Below are positions 15,132 to 15,273 of a DNA stretch of 15,273 nt, in pieces. The stretch covers positions 1 to 15,273 of the forward strand of contig CALAIJ010000248.1 of the NCBI GenBank assembly GCA_937923365.1, in the 5' to 3' direction. Under the pieces are notes generated by a model, which was not told where the DNA came from, searched no databases, and saw only the letters and a list, made by a program, of their open reading frames with translations. The DNA comes from an uncultured Sulfitobacter sp. (GTDB lineage: Bacteria; Pseudomonadota; Alphaproteobacteria; Rhodobacterales; Rhodobacteraceae). The position numbers and the translations under genes are program-made. Each line of letters begins with the position of its first letter. The first letter of the stretch is position 1.

Positions 15132-15169
15132 TCCCTGTTCATTTGGCCGCTGGCCCCTAGATTTGGGTC

Positions 15170-15273
15170 ATGGCCCGTGATCCCGTTCTGACTTTTACCG
15201 ACAAAGGCATCTATTGCCCCGCAGGCGATTTCTACCTCGATCCCTGGCGGCCGGTGCCGCGTGCCCTGATCAC
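15170..15273 (+). CDS. Ligase-associated DNA damage response exonuclease (N-terminal 34 residues, 3' end outside window)
   Basis: An open frame from an ATG at 15170 runs off the window edge. Its 34 residues, with LTFTDKGIYCPAGDF followed by YLDPWRPVPRALI, match the characteristic opening of the metallo-beta-lactamase-fold exonuclease encoded with an ATP-dependent DNA ligase, an Lhr-like helicase and a PdeM-like phosphoesterase in many bacteria. If correct, a metal-binding THGHxDH motif should follow immediately beyond base 15273, since the last bases (ATC AC) already read I then Thr. It starts 38 bases after the hydrolase stop, with only a weak GGGT ahead of the ATG and no terminator between, so read-through is possible. 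Confidence 0.82.
   Translation, partial: MARDPVLTFTDKGIYCPAGDFYLDPWRPVPRALI

Noticed and set aside
1..15273. CRISPR arrays, tRNA/rRNA genes, insertion sequences, prophage or toxin-antitoxin genes
   Set aside because: No direct-repeat arrays, transposase-like or RNA-gene-like sequence was seen. All long stretches are explained by core genes.

Overview
The window looks like a chromosomal core region of a Rhodobacterales (Roseobacter-group) alphaproteobacterium. The DNA is GC-rich with strong GC preference at third codon positions. Gene order and protein wording (CarD next to FdxA, a SUV3-like helicase next to a small S4 protein, a long Ala/Pro/Glu-rich protein ending in a PilP/GspC-like domain) are what I know from that group. 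This taxonomic call rests on recognition, not on a search. I see no mobile elements, CRISPR arrays, tRNAs or rRNAs.

Layout. 1-279 (+): the C-terminal end of O-acetylhomoserine sulfhydrylase, followed by a hairpin. 398-1093 (-): a secreted SIMPL-domain (DUF541) protein. 1292-4150 (+): a 952-residue single-pass membrane protein. Its N-terminus resembles the cytoplasmic domain of GspL/PilM and its C-terminus resembles the periplasmic domain of GspC/PilP, so it looks like a secretion/pilus assembly-platform fusion standing alone. A pair of tandem hairpins follows. 4371-6745 (+): a two-gene operon of an AsnC/Lrp regulator and a Kef-type K+/H+ antiporter, preceded by a TTGACA box and palindromes. 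6754-7764 (-) and 7848-8636 (+): divergent cobT and cobS, covering lower-ligand activation and nucleotide-loop closure of cobalamin.

8713-13794 (-): a run of five genes read leftwards: a secreted TPR protein, a SUV3-like RNA helicase with long low-complexity tails, an S4 RNA-binding protein (Hsp15-like), the 7Fe ferredoxin FdxA, and the RNA polymerase-binding regulator CarD/CdnL. The first three are tightly packed and probably co-transcribed. carD appears to have its own promoter and a clear terminator. The theme is RNA and ribosome handling plus rRNA-type transcription control. 13891-15131 (+): an SCP2 lipid-carrier domain protein translationally coupled (TAATG) to a lysophospholipase-like alpha/beta hydrolase. 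The window ends inside the start of a ligase-associated DNA-repair exonuclease (15170 onward).

Most of the window is ordinary housekeeping. The item most worth following is the GspL-like/GspC-like fusion at 1292-4150. Secondary items are the helicase-S4-FdxA-CarD cluster and the operator-like palindromes ahead of the AsnC-Kef operon.
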